From Solitalea agri (GTDB taxonomy: Bacteria > Bacteroidota > Bacteroidia > Sphingobacteriales > Sphingobacteriaceae): a DNA stretch of 64,000 nucleotides. A program made the translations under genes and the position numbers. The notes beneath the pieces are model-generated. The model worked only from the letters and a program-made list of their open reading frames with translations. It was not told the origin of the DNA and did no database searches. The DNA is taken from positions 186,001-250,000 of the forward strand of contig NZ_JAMWYS010000028.1 of the NCBI RefSeq assembly GCF_023914155.1, written 5' to 3'. Below are positions 54,634-62,528 of the stretch, one piece after another (within the stretch, counting starts at the first letter, position 1; each line of letters starts with the position of its first letter).

Positions 54634-54656
54634 TAAAAAAGTTGGAAACAGATTAA

Positions 54657-55535
54657 ATGCTAGAAAAGAAATTAATACAGGTCGGTGAATTTATAAAGTT
54701 GGGTTTTGATTCGGTATTAACAATTGCGAAAGTAATTGCCAAGTCAGGTTTTAATGTTAAACTGACGCCTGCATCGCAAGCTCGGTGCAGTATTTTAGGC
54801 AACGGTCCATCCTTAAAACAGTCATTAGAGAACCATTTGGCTTTTATTAAGAGCACGGAGATGGTGTGCGTAAATAACTTTACTCACTCCTCTTACTTTG
54901 TTCAGCTAAAACCTCAAAGCTATGCTTTGCTCGATCCGGCGTTCTTTATGTACGATGGTGTGACTTTCGTTCGTGAAGATATTGGGATTACTCTTACTGC
55001 TTTCTCAAAGGTTGATTGGCCAATGAATGTTTTCATTCCAATGGAAGCTAAAAAGTCCGCCTACCTATCGAATATCTTCCAACAAAACGCCAATCTAAAA
55101 CCCGTGTACTATAACTATACTGTGATACAAGGTTTTTCTTGGTTTCGGCATTGGTTGTTTAAAAAGAACCTGGGAATGCAGCAATCGCAAAATATTTTGG
55201 CCGTTTCCATCTTCCTTTCATTAAACAGAGGTTTTAAAGAAACATTTGTGTTTGGTGCCGACCATTCATGGCATGAGCAGTTGACTGTGGTTGATAACAA
55301 TGATCTGGTAAGAAAGGATGTTCACTTTTACGATGAAAAGGAGGTGAAGGCTACTACTATTATTGATGTGGTCCATAATCAATCTTCCCGAATGTCAGAC
55401 CAGTTCATGTCGCTTTCAAAGGCTTTTTATAGCTATGAAGTGCTCGAAACTTATGCAAAACATCTCAATTTAAAAGTTTATAACGCAAGTGCTAAAAGCT
55501 ACATTGATGCATTTGAAAGAATTAGGCTATCTTAG
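54657..55535 (+). CDS. MptE/Maf (DUF115)-like protein, candidate nonulosonate transferase
   Basis: A 292-residue protein with a LNGP-type nucleotide-binding motif, ILGNGPSLKQSL (about 44-55), and a VCVNNF stretch. This pattern marks the DUF115/MptE-like family that includes the Maf transferases attaching pseudaminic or legionaminic acid to proteins in flagellated bacteria. Later motifs include VFGADHSWHEQ, also typical. It lies directly upstream of pseB with 17 bases between. A role as the transferase using the CMP-nonulosonate is likely from context but unproven. Confidence 0.65.
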   Translation: MLEKKLIQVGEFIKLGFDSVLTIAKVIAKSGFNVKLTPASQARCSILGNGPSLKQSLENHLAFIKSTEMVCVNNFTHSSYFVQLKPQSYALLDPAFFMYDGVTFVREDIGITLTAFSKVDWPMNVFIPMEAKKSAYLSNIFQQNANLKPVYYNYTVIQGFSWFRHWLFKKNLGMQQSQNILAVSIFLSLNRGFKETFVFGADHSWHEQLTVVDNNDLVRKDVHFYDEKEVKATTIIDVVHNQSSRMSDQFMSLSKAFYSYEVLETYAKHLNLKVYNASAKSYIDAFERIRLS

Positions 55536-55552
55536 CGTTTTTATTTTTGAGC

Positions 55553-56569
55553 ATGTTAGATTTAAATCATAAAGCAGTACTAATAACCGGAGGAACTGGT
55601 TCGTTTGGGAAAAAGTTTGTCGAAACCATTTTAACTAGATTTCCGGATGTCAAACGAGTGGTTGTTTACTCAAGAGATGAACTGAAACAGTTTGAAATGT
55701 CGCAAACTTTTCCACATTCAAAATACAAAGCCATCCGTTATTTTATTGGTGATGTACGTGATGGTGAGCGTTTAAAAAGAGCATGCGAAGGAATAGATAT
55801 CATCATTCATGCTGCAGCTTTAAAGCAGGTGCCTGCGGCCGAATACAATCCGATGGAATGTATCAAAACCAATGTAATGGGTGCCGAAAATGTGATTGAA
55901 GCAGCATTAGCTTGCGGTGTAAAGAATGTGGTAGCTCTTTCAACAGACAAAGCTGCTGCTCCAATTAACTTATACGGTGCAACCAAACTGTGTTCTGATA
56001 AGTTGTTCATAGCAGCAAATAATATTAAGGGCTCTCGCGACATTAAATTTTCTGTTGTGCGTTACGGAAACGTAATGGGCTCTAGAGGTTCAGTTATTCC
56101 TTTTTTCTTGGAGAAGCGGAAATCGGGTGTATTGCCAATTACAGATGATAAAATGACCCGTTTCAATATTTCATTAGAAGAGGGTGTTAGTATGGTGCTT
56201 CACGCTATTGAACATGCATGGGGAGGAGAGGTTTTTGTTCCTAAAATTCCATCATACCGAATCACTGATGTGGCAACGGCAATTGGTCCTGAATGTAAAC
56301 AAGAGCTTGTAGGTATTCGTCCCGGAGAAAAGATTCATGAAGAAATGATCACTTCTTCAGATTCGTTTACAACGGTTGATTTGGGTCGTTACTATGCTAT
56401 TCTTCCTCAGGTGCCAAATTGGAACCGTGATGAATTTGACAATCATTTTAATGCTAAAGCAGTTCCAATGGGCTTTCAATATAACTCCGGAACCAATGAT
56501 GAATGGATAACTGTAGAGCAGATCAGGGAGCTCATCGTTCAGTACGTAGATAAAGATTTTAAAGCGTAA
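55553..56569 (+). CDS. pseB: UDP-GlcNAc 4,6-dehydratase (inverting)
   Basis: The first pseudaminic acid enzyme: it oxidises and dehydrates UDP-GlcNAc with C5 inversion to UDP-2-acetamido-2,6-dideoxy-beta-L-arabino-hexos-4-ulose. From ATG 55553 it has 338 residues; a TTG two codons earlier is possible. It is an extended SDR: GGTGSFGKKF is the NAD motif, ALSTDKAAAPINLYGATK carries the SDK/YxxxK catalytic part, and RYGNVMGSRGSVIPFF is the family-specific stretch. It is followed by a hairpin and then pseC. Confidence 0.95.
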   Translation: MLDLNHKAVLITGGTGSFGKKFVETILTRFPDVKRVVVYSRDELKQFEMSQTFPHSKYKAIRYFIGDVRDGERLKRACEGIDIIIHAAALKQVPAAEYNPMECIKTNVMGAENVIEAALACGVKNVVALSTDKAAAPINLYGATKLCSDKLFIAANNIKGSRDIKFSVVRYGNVMGSRGSVIPFFLEKRKSGVLPITDDKMTRFNISLEEGVSMVLHAIEHAWGGEVFVPKIPSYRITDVATAIGPECKQELVGIRPGEKIHEEMITSSDSFTTVDLGRYYAILPQVPNWNRDEFDNHFNAKAVPMGFQYNSGTNDEWITVEQIRELIVQYVDKDFKA

Positions 56570-56595
56570 TAGCTTTCAATGATAGTTTGATAACC

Positions 56596-56625
56596 ATGCC
56601 GGAATATTTAACCATTTTCCGGCAT
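56596..56625 (+). terminator. Hairpin between pseB and pseC
   Basis: ATGCCGGAA (56596-56604) and TTCCGGCAT (56617-56625) form a perfect nine-base stem with a 12-base loop, followed by CTCTTATTTT and then the pseC ATG at 56641. It could attenuate or process the message rather than end it, since the genes clearly belong together. Confidence 0.5.
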
Positions 56626-56640
56626 CTCTTATTTTAAGAA

Positions 56641-57840
56641 ATGAATCCAATTCCATACGGCAAACAACACATTACAGAAGAAGATATAAACGCTGTAATC
56701 GAGGTGTTAAAATCTGATTATCTTACACAAGGCCCTACTATTCTGGCTTTTGAACATGCTTTTGCGCAATACATCGGAGCGAAATACGCTGTAGCTGTTT
56801 CAAACGGAACGGCTGCCTTGCATTTGGCTGCTTTGGCATTGGACGTAAAAGATGGCGATAAGGTAATTACTACGCCAATTACGTTTGCTGCTTCGGCCAA
56901 TTGTATCAGATACTGTGGTGGTGAGGTGGTTTTCGCCGATATTGATGAAGAGACCTATTTGCTCGATATCGAAAAAGTAAAAAAGTTATTGGAGGCCAGT
57001 CCGAAAGGAACTTACAAGGGCATTGTTCCGGTTGATTTTGCGGGTAAAGCAGTTGATCAGGAAGCCTTCAGAGAACTTGCGGATGAATATGGTTTGTGGA
57101 TCATTGAAGATGCCTGTCACGCTCCAGGTGGGTTCTTTATTGATCGCAATGGAGATAAACAATTGTGCGGAAATGGAAAGCTTGCTGACCTGTCGATCTT
57201 CTCTTTTCACCCGGTAAAGCATATTGCAACAGGCGAAGGAGGAATGATTACTACCGATAATGAAGAACTCTATAAAAAGTTGATAAAACTACGAACTCAC
57301 GGAATTACCCGCGAGACTTCGTTGTTTGAGAATACACCGGAGTTTGCTTGCGGAACCGAAAGTGAGGTTTACCCAGGCTGGTATATGGAAATGCAGGCTT
57401 TGGGGTATAATTATCGTATCACCGATTTCCAGGCGGCATTAGGATTAAGTCAACTTAAAAAGGCGGATAAGGGTTTACAGCGACGTGTTGAAATTGCAAG
57501 GAAATACGATAATGCCTTTAAAGATGTTGCTGGCATCACATCGCAGTTAAACGAGTTGACCAACGAACATTCAGGCCATGCCTATCATTTATATGTGATC
57601 CAGGTTGAAAACCGTCTTGGGTTGTACAACTACCTAAAAGACCAGCAGATTTTTGCCCAGGTGCACTACATTCCAACGCATTTGATGCCGTACTACAGAG
57701 AGCAAGGTTGGAAAGAAGGTGATTTTCCTATTGCAGAGGCTTATTATAAACGTTGTTTAAGTCTTCCAATGTACCCATCAATGACAGATGAACAGCAGAA
57801 TTATGTGATTGAGAAGATTATTAATTTTGTCAATTCTTAA
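56641..57840 (+). CDS. pseC: UDP-4-amino-4,6-dideoxy-AltNAc transaminase
   Basis: PLP-dependent aminotransferase of the DegT/DnrJ/EryC1 family that converts the PseB product to UDP-4-amino-4,6-dideoxy-beta-L-AltNAc, using glutamate. It has 399 residues. The catalytic lysine lies in FSFHPVKHIATGEGG, the PLP-phosphate loop in NGTAALHLAALAL, and EDACHAPGG carries the conserved acid. C-terminal motifs include HAYHLYVI and HYIPTHLMPYY, typical of PseC. It starts 71 bases after pseB, across the hairpin. Confidence 0.93.
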   Translation: MNPIPYGKQHITEEDINAVIEVLKSDYLTQGPTILAFEHAFAQYIGAKYAVAVSNGTAALHLAALALDVKDGDKVITTPITFAASANCIRYCGGEVVFADIDEETYLLDIEKVKKLLEASPKGTYKGIVPVDFAGKAVDQEAFRELADEYGLWIIEDACHAPGGFFIDRNGDKQLCGNGKLADLSIFSFHPVKHIATGEGGMITTDNEELYKKLIKLRTHGITRETSLFENTPEFACGTESEVYPGWYMEMQALGYNYRITDFQAALGLSQLKKADKGLQRRVEIARKYDNAFKDVAGITSQLNELTNEHSGHAYHLYVIQVENRLGLYNYLKDQQIFAQVHYIPTHLMPYYREQGWKEGDFPIAEAYYKRCLSLPMYPSMTDEQQNYVIEKIINFVNS

Positions 57841-57851
57841 GCTTGACTTCC

Positions 57852-58574
57852 ATGAAGATCGGAATTATTTCTCAGGCCCGAATGACCAGCACCCGTTTGC
57901 CGGGCAAGATTTTGCTTAAAGCCGGCGGGCAGGTTATGCTGAAGCATCATGTTAACCGATTAGCATGGAGTGGCTTGCCAATTTATATTGCCACTACGAC
58001 AAATGAAACGGATGATCCTGTGGTGGCTTTTGCCGAACTTAATGGAATTTCTTTTTTCAGAGGGGACGAGGAGAATGTACTAAGTCGATATTATGGCTGT
58101 GCAAAAGAAAACGGGTTAGATGTTATTGTTAGAGTAACTTCTGATTGTCCCCTGATTGATGGCGATCTTATCAAAAGTGCGGTCAATTATTATAAACAGC
58201 ATTATACACCAAATTTATACGTTTCCAATGCATTGGAGCGTACGTATCCACGTGGTCTTGATTTCGAAATATTTTCCTTTGCACTTTTAGAAGAAGCCTT
58301 CCAGAACGCCACATTGCTATCAGACATCGAACACGTAACGCCATACATTCATCAAAATCGGTCAGGCAAAGTTGAGTTCCATCATATAAAAAATGAAACG
58401 GATAAAAGTGCTTATCGTATAACGCTTGATACCGAGGATGACTTTAAACTGATAAAAACGTTATTTGAAGAATATAGTGCGGCAGCCTTAAGTTATAAGC
58501 AGCTAATTTCATTACTCGATTATATGCCCGATTTGGTGGCAATTAATGCACATATAGAACAAAAAAAACTGTAA
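57852..58574 (+). CDS. SpsF-like cytidylyltransferase
   Basis: A 240-residue nucleotidyltransferase with the N-terminal motif IISQARMTSTRLPGKIL, which matches the SpsF/KdsB-like group and not the PseF/NeuA group (PARGGSKRIPRKN-type). It would transfer CMP to the nonulosonic acid. I chose ATG 57852; a TTG three codons upstream is in frame. DCPLIDGDLI and the RVTSDCPLID stretch carry the metal-binding acidic residues. It follows pseC by 11 bases. The position in the cluster makes it the likely replacement for PseF. Confidence 0.85.
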   Translation: MKIGIISQARMTSTRLPGKILLKAGGQVMLKHHVNRLAWSGLPIYIATTTNETDDPVVAFAELNGISFFRGDEENVLSRYYGCAKENGLDVIVRVTSDCPLIDGDLIKSAVNYYKQHYTPNLYVSNALERTYPRGLDFEIFSFALLEEAFQNATLLSDIEHVTPYIHQNRSGKVEFHHIKNETDKSAYRITLDTEDDFKLIKTLFEEYSAAALSYKQLISLLDYMPDLVAINAHIEQKKL

Positions 58575-58583
58575 ACCATACTA

Positions 58584-59417
58584 ATGAAACCCTTAACCAT
58601 CGATACACAGCAGTTTAATAAAGAAGGATATACAATTGTAAAAAATGTTTTTTCAGCGGATGAAATTCAACAGCTGAGAGACAATGTTTATAAGTCGTTT
58701 GAAATTGATAAAGCCAAAGGTTTAACGTATAAATTGCCTCAGGTTAAAGACGCAACATACATTAATGGAGATGTATTAAGTAAAGAGTTGCTTTTCTCTT
58801 TGGTTTATGATGAGCGTATTCTGCATATTGTGAAAACAGTGATGGGAGTAAATGATATCTTCTACTTTGGTGACAGTTCTTATCAAATTGGAAGAGGCTT
58901 GCGTGGCTTCCATCGCGATAATGTTGATCGTAAATTCAATGAGGGTCCCGATTGGAATAACGAAAATTACGGTATCATTCGCTTAGGAATTTATCTTCAA
59001 GATCATAAATACCATAGTGGCGGCCTGAAAATCAGACCGGGTTCGCATCTGAATGAATCAGGGCCAGCTATGTTTGTTGATACCGAACCAGGTGATCTGG
59101 TAATTTGGAACATGAGACTATTGCACAGCGGAAATGCGGTTCGTTTACGCTTTTTAAAAAATGCTTCTGTAAATAAGGCCACCCGCGAATCACTGATTCC
59201 GTCTTTTTTAAGAAGACCAGAGCAGAAGGAAAGAGTATCATTCTTTATGGCGTATGCAACTCCTTCGGCCGACTTCGAACGATATAAGAATGAATACATG
59301 CTTAAGCGTAAAGATGTTAAAGAACATTTGAAGGTTTCGGTTTACCCTGAGAAAATACTTCAATTGGCGAAAGAGAATAATTTAGAAGTGGTTGATTTAA
59401 AACCGTTGATTGGGTAA
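58584..59417 (+). CDS. Phytanoyl-CoA dioxygenase (PhyH) family protein
   Basis: A 277-residue non-heme Fe(II)/2-oxoglutarate dioxygenase. Metal ligands are seen as the HxD in GFHRDNVD (about 110-114) and the distal His in LLHSGNAV. An Arg for 2-oxoglutarate lies downstream (RLRFLK). PhyH-family enzymes hydroxylate small molecules. The gene sits between the cytidylyltransferase and pseG genes and is not part of the standard pseudaminic acid pathway, so it may hydroxylate the sugar, its acyl group or an intermediate. It ends just before pseG. Confidence 0.85.
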   Translation: MKPLTIDTQQFNKEGYTIVKNVFSADEIQQLRDNVYKSFEIDKAKGLTYKLPQVKDATYINGDVLSKELLFSLVYDERILHIVKTVMGVNDIFYFGDSSYQIGRGLRGFHRDNVDRKFNEGPDWNNENYGIIRLGIYLQDHKYHSGGLKIRPGSHLNESGPAMFVDTEPGDLVIWNMRLLHSGNAVRLRFLKNASVNKATRESLIPSFLRRPEQKERVSFFMAYATPSADFERYKNEYMLKRKDVKEHLKVSVYPEKILQLAKENNLEVVDLKPLIG

Positions 59418-59421
59418 TCGA

Positions 59422-60444
59422 ATGGATCAAGGTCGCCGAACAGTATACTTACGTGCTGATGGGAATAGCCAGATCGGACTAGGGCATGTTGTTCGAACTT
59501 TGGCCTTGGCCGAAATGCTTAAAGCTCATTTCAACTGCATCTTTCTGATAAGGGAGCCTAAACAGCATTTGATCGAACAATTATTGATGACTTGTTCAGA
59601 GGTCATAAAACTTTCGTCAGATGGTTCATTCGTTGATGAGGCTGCAGAAATTGCTTCCAGGTGTTTATCTCCTGAGGATATCATTGTAATCGATGGGTAT
59701 TCTTTTGAAACCGAGTACCAACGATTGCTAAAGAAATCAGGGTGTAAATTGGTTGCAATTGACGATCTGCACAAGTGGCACATGGTAGCCGATGTAATCA
59801 TTAATCAGGCTGGAAACATTGAATCTAATCTTTATTCTTGCGAACCATATACTCGGTTTTATTTAGGGCCTCATTATGCGTTGTTGAGACCTGCATTCTT
59901 GCAAAAAAAGCCTTATCAGTTTAATGATCAATTAATGATCAATCTTGGAGGGGCTGATCCTGAGAATATTTCGTTGAAGGTTTTAAGTTGTTTGCATCTT
60001 GTTGGAACTCAGTTTAAAGTTAAATTAGTTGTAGGTGCAGCAAATAAACATCTGGAATCAATAGAAAACTTTATAAAAATTAATAACGATTTAAAGGTCG
60101 AGATCCGCTTAAACTTATCTGCAGATCAAATGGCTGAGGCTATAGCAGAAAGTGGATTGGTTATCTGTTCTTGCAGTAGCATTTCTTATGAAGCGGCTGC
60201 AATTGGAAGACCCATAATAGGAATTCAAACAGCCGATAACCAGAAAGACTTCAGATCTTTTTTGGAAGATGAAACACTTGCGCTCTTAACGATCGATAAA
60301 GATTTTAAGTCTTCAGAATTGATTAGCGGTATTTATAACTATTTAAGAGATAAGAGTCAGCGAGAAGAGGTTATAAAGGCGCAAGAGCAATATTTTGACG
60401 GACAATCGGGAAGCCGACTTTTAAATGTATTTTTGGCGCTATGA
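59422..60444 (+). CDS. pseG: UDP-2,4-diacetamido-2,4,6-trideoxy-beta-L-altropyranose hydrolase
   Basis: GT-B-fold enzyme (MurG-related) that removes UDP from the 4-N-acetylated intermediate to give 2,4-diacetamido-2,4,6-trideoxy-L-altrose. From the ATG 59422 it has 340 residues; a TTG at 59410 would overlap the PhyH gene. The N-terminal motif RADGNSQIGLGHVVRTLALA contains the conserved G-x-GH-x2-R with the catalytic His. NLGGADPEN and CSCSSISYEAAAIGRP match the UDP-binding C-terminal part. It overlaps the GNAT gene by four bases. Confidence 0.93.
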   Translation: MDQGRRTVYLRADGNSQIGLGHVVRTLALAEMLKAHFNCIFLIREPKQHLIEQLLMTCSEVIKLSSDGSFVDEAAEIASRCLSPEDIIVIDGYSFETEYQRLLKKSGCKLVAIDDLHKWHMVADVIINQAGNIESNLYSCEPYTRFYLGPHYALLRPAFLQKKPYQFNDQLMINLGGADPENISLKVLSCLHLVGTQFKVKLVVGAANKHLESIENFIKINNDLKVEIRLNLSADQMAEAIAESGLVICSCSSISYEAAAIGRPIIGIQTADNQKDFRSFLEDETLALLTIDKDFKSSELISGIYNYLRDKSQREEVIKAQEQYFDGQSGSRLLNVFLAL

Positions 60445-60908
60445 TCAGTTTTAGACAAGCCGAACCTGCTGATGTAGACTTGATTTTTGATTGGGCTAAT
60501 GACGAATTGACCCGTAAAAACTCTTTCAACTCAGATCCGGTTAAATATGAAACTCATGTAACATGGTTCAATAATCAATTGCAAAACGCTGGTTCAATTA
60601 TACTGATCTTTTTCTCAGATCAGGTTGCTTGTGGACAGGTTCGTTTTAATATGGGGAATGAAACCATAATTGGAATCACTATCGCAAGAGAGTTTAGAGG
60701 AAGATCACTCGGGAAGATTATGTTAAAAGAGGCCTGTGATTTTTTCTTTACAAAATTCCCAAAGAATGAAATAACAGCTTATATAAAAGAAGAAAATAAA
60801 GCGTCGATAAGCGCTTTTGAAAAGGCAGGGTTCTTATTTTACGAGAAAAGAACCGTGAGTAATTGCGAAAGTGTGGTTTATAAAAAGCGGAAAGAGGAAA
60901 TAAAATGA
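60441..60908 (+). CDS. pseH: GNAT acetyltransferase, likely PseH
   Basis: A 155-residue GNAT N-acetyltransferase that would transfer acetyl to the 4-amino group of UDP-4-amino-4,6-dideoxy-AltNAc. The acetyl-CoA site is EFRGRSLGKIM (Q/RxxGxG/A-type loop), and FEKAGFLFYEKR lies near the C-terminus. Its start overlaps pseG (ATGA) and its end overlaps pseI (ATGA), showing tight coupling. Compared with the second GNAT at 62037 it shares WAN, RKNS, THVxWFN, GQ[VI]RF and many other positions; either could be the true PseH. Confidence 0.85.
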   Translation: MISFRQAEPADVDLIFDWANDELTRKNSFNSDPVKYETHVTWFNNQLQNAGSIILIFFSDQVACGQVRFNMGNETIIGITIAREFRGRSLGKIMLKEACDFFFTKFPKNEITAYIKEENKASISAFEKAGFLFYEKRTVSNCESVVYKKRKEEIK

Positions 60909-61960
60909 GACCTTTTAAAATTGGAAGTTTTGAGATAAGCCCGGAGCATAAGCCGTTTATCATTGCCGAGATGTCGGGCAATCATAATCAATCGCTAGAG
61001 CGGGCATTGGAGATTGTTGATGCCGCCGCCGATGCGGGTGCGCACTGCATTAAGCTTCAAACATACAGAGCTGATACAATAACATTTAATAGTAGTTCGG
61101 CAGAGTTTACCATAAATGATGATAAATCAATATGGAAAGGTCAAAACCTTTACAAGCTCTATGAACAGGCCTATACTCCATGGGAATGGCATCAACCTAT
61201 ATTTGAGCATGCAAAGAGAAGAGGAATACTGGCTTTTAGTTCTCCTTTTGATGTTACCGCAGTTGATTTTCTTGAGACCTTAGATGTTCCTGCTTATAAA
61301 GTAGCATCGTTTGAGAACACTGATCATATTCTGTTAAAAAAGGTCGCAAAAACAGGTAAACCTGTGATTATGTCGACCGGAGTAGCTTCAGTTGCTGATA
61401 TTGAAGAATCGGTAAGGGTGTTGAGAGATGCAGGTTGTGAGCAATTGGTGCTGTTAAAATGTACGAGCACCTACCCTGCTTCACCAGAGAATACGAATAT
61501 TCTAACCATTCCGCATATGGCCCAATTATTTAATGTGCAGGTAGGGCTTTCTGATCATACTATGGGTATTGGAGCTTCAGTAGCTGCTGTGGCCATGGGA
61601 GCAAGAGTTATTGAGAAACATTTCACACTACGTAGAGCCGATGGAGGTGTTGACTCTACTTTCTCTTTGGAGCCTGAAGAAATGAAAGCACTGGTTATCG
61701 AATCGGAGCGTGCATTTTTAGCAATGGGTAAAGTAAATTATACCCTTTCAGATAAGGAAAAGAATAGTTTACAGTTTAAGCGATCATTATTTGTGGTAAA
61801 GGACCTGAAAGAAGGAGAAGAGTTCTCAGAAGAGAATGTAAAATCGATCAGACCTGCAAATGGACTGCACACTCGATATTATGAGCAAGTTTTAGGTAAA
61901 AGGGCTAAAACTGCTATAATAGCAGGAACTCCTTTGGCCTGGGATCTTATAAATTTGTAA
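60905..61960 (+). CDS. pseI: Pseudaminic acid synthase
   Basis: Condenses 2,4-diacetamido-2,4,6-trideoxy-L-altrose with phosphoenolpyruvate to give pseudaminic acid. It has 351 residues: an NeuB-type TIM barrel with the N-terminal FIIAEMSGNHNQSLERALEI stretch, CIKLQTY, an ENTDHILLK segment and VGLSDHTMG, then a C-terminal SAF domain (about 290-345, RSLFVVKDLKEGEEF). EMSGNHN favours PseI over NeuB (which usually has ExGxNH). ATGA overlap with the upstream GNAT gene. Confidence 0.93.
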   Translation: MRPFKIGSFEISPEHKPFIIAEMSGNHNQSLERALEIVDAAADAGAHCIKLQTYRADTITFNSSSAEFTINDDKSIWKGQNLYKLYEQAYTPWEWHQPIFEHAKRRGILAFSSPFDVTAVDFLETLDVPAYKVASFENTDHILLKKVAKTGKPVIMSTGVASVADIEESVRVLRDAGCEQLVLLKCTSTYPASPENTNILTIPHMAQLFNVQVGLSDHTMGIGASVAAVAMGARVIEKHFTLRRADGGVDSTFSLEPEEMKALVIESERAFLAMGKVNYTLSDKEKNSLQFKRSLFVVKDLKEGEEFSEENVKSIRPANGLHTRYYEQVLGKRAKTAIIAGTPLAWDLINL

Positions 61961-62036
61961 TTTTTAAAACATAACCGTTACTTTTACTGATTGATTGAAT
62001 TTGATAATCAATCAGAATTTATATCTAAATATCTAT

Positions 62037-62501
62037 ATGATCATTCACCGCCTAGCGAAACCTACCGACGTTGATTTATACTTTAAATGGGCAAATGAAG
62101 ACCAGGCTCGTAAAAACTCTTATAGTCAGAAAAAGATCGATTATCAAACACACGTAAATTGGTTCAATGCCAGTTTAAAGGATGAAAACTCGATCATGCT
62201 TTTGTTCGAGTATGAAACTGGAATGCCAATCGGGCAAATTCGCTTTGAACGACATAATAGTGATACTATCATTCGTATTTCTATCGATAAGGATTTTAGA
62301 GGTCGGTTATTGGCGAAACAAATGATCATGGATGCATGCCGCCACTTCTTCACTCTTTTCCCTGGAGATTTGGTGCGAGCTTATATCCGCAAGGAAAATA
62401 TGGCATCAGTTAGGGCCTTCGAACATTCGGGGTTTGAATTTGAGAAGGAAACCGTGATAAACGAAATTCCTAGTTTTGTTTACACCATTCGGAAATCATA
62501 A
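62037..62501 (+). CDS. Second GNAT acetyltransferase, paralogue of PseH
   Basis: A 154-residue GNAT from the ATG at 62037; the earlier in-frame ATG at 61995 adds an AT-rich, unlikely extension. The acetyl-CoA loop is DFRGRLLAKQM, and FEHSGFEFEKET matches the C-terminus of the first GNAT. It lies 76 bases after pseI, just before the flippase. A second N-acyl group or a different donor (for example formyl or hydroxybutyryl) is possible. Confidence 0.85.
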   Translation: MIIHRLAKPTDVDLYFKWANEDQARKNSYSQKKIDYQTHVNWFNASLKDENSIMLLFEYETGMPIGQIRFERHNSDTIIRISIDKDFRGRLLAKQMIMDACRHFFTLFPGDLVRAYIRKENMASVRAFEHSGFEFEKETVINEIPSFVYTIRKS

Positions 62502-62528
62502 TCACCATTATTCCTTTAATTATTCCTG

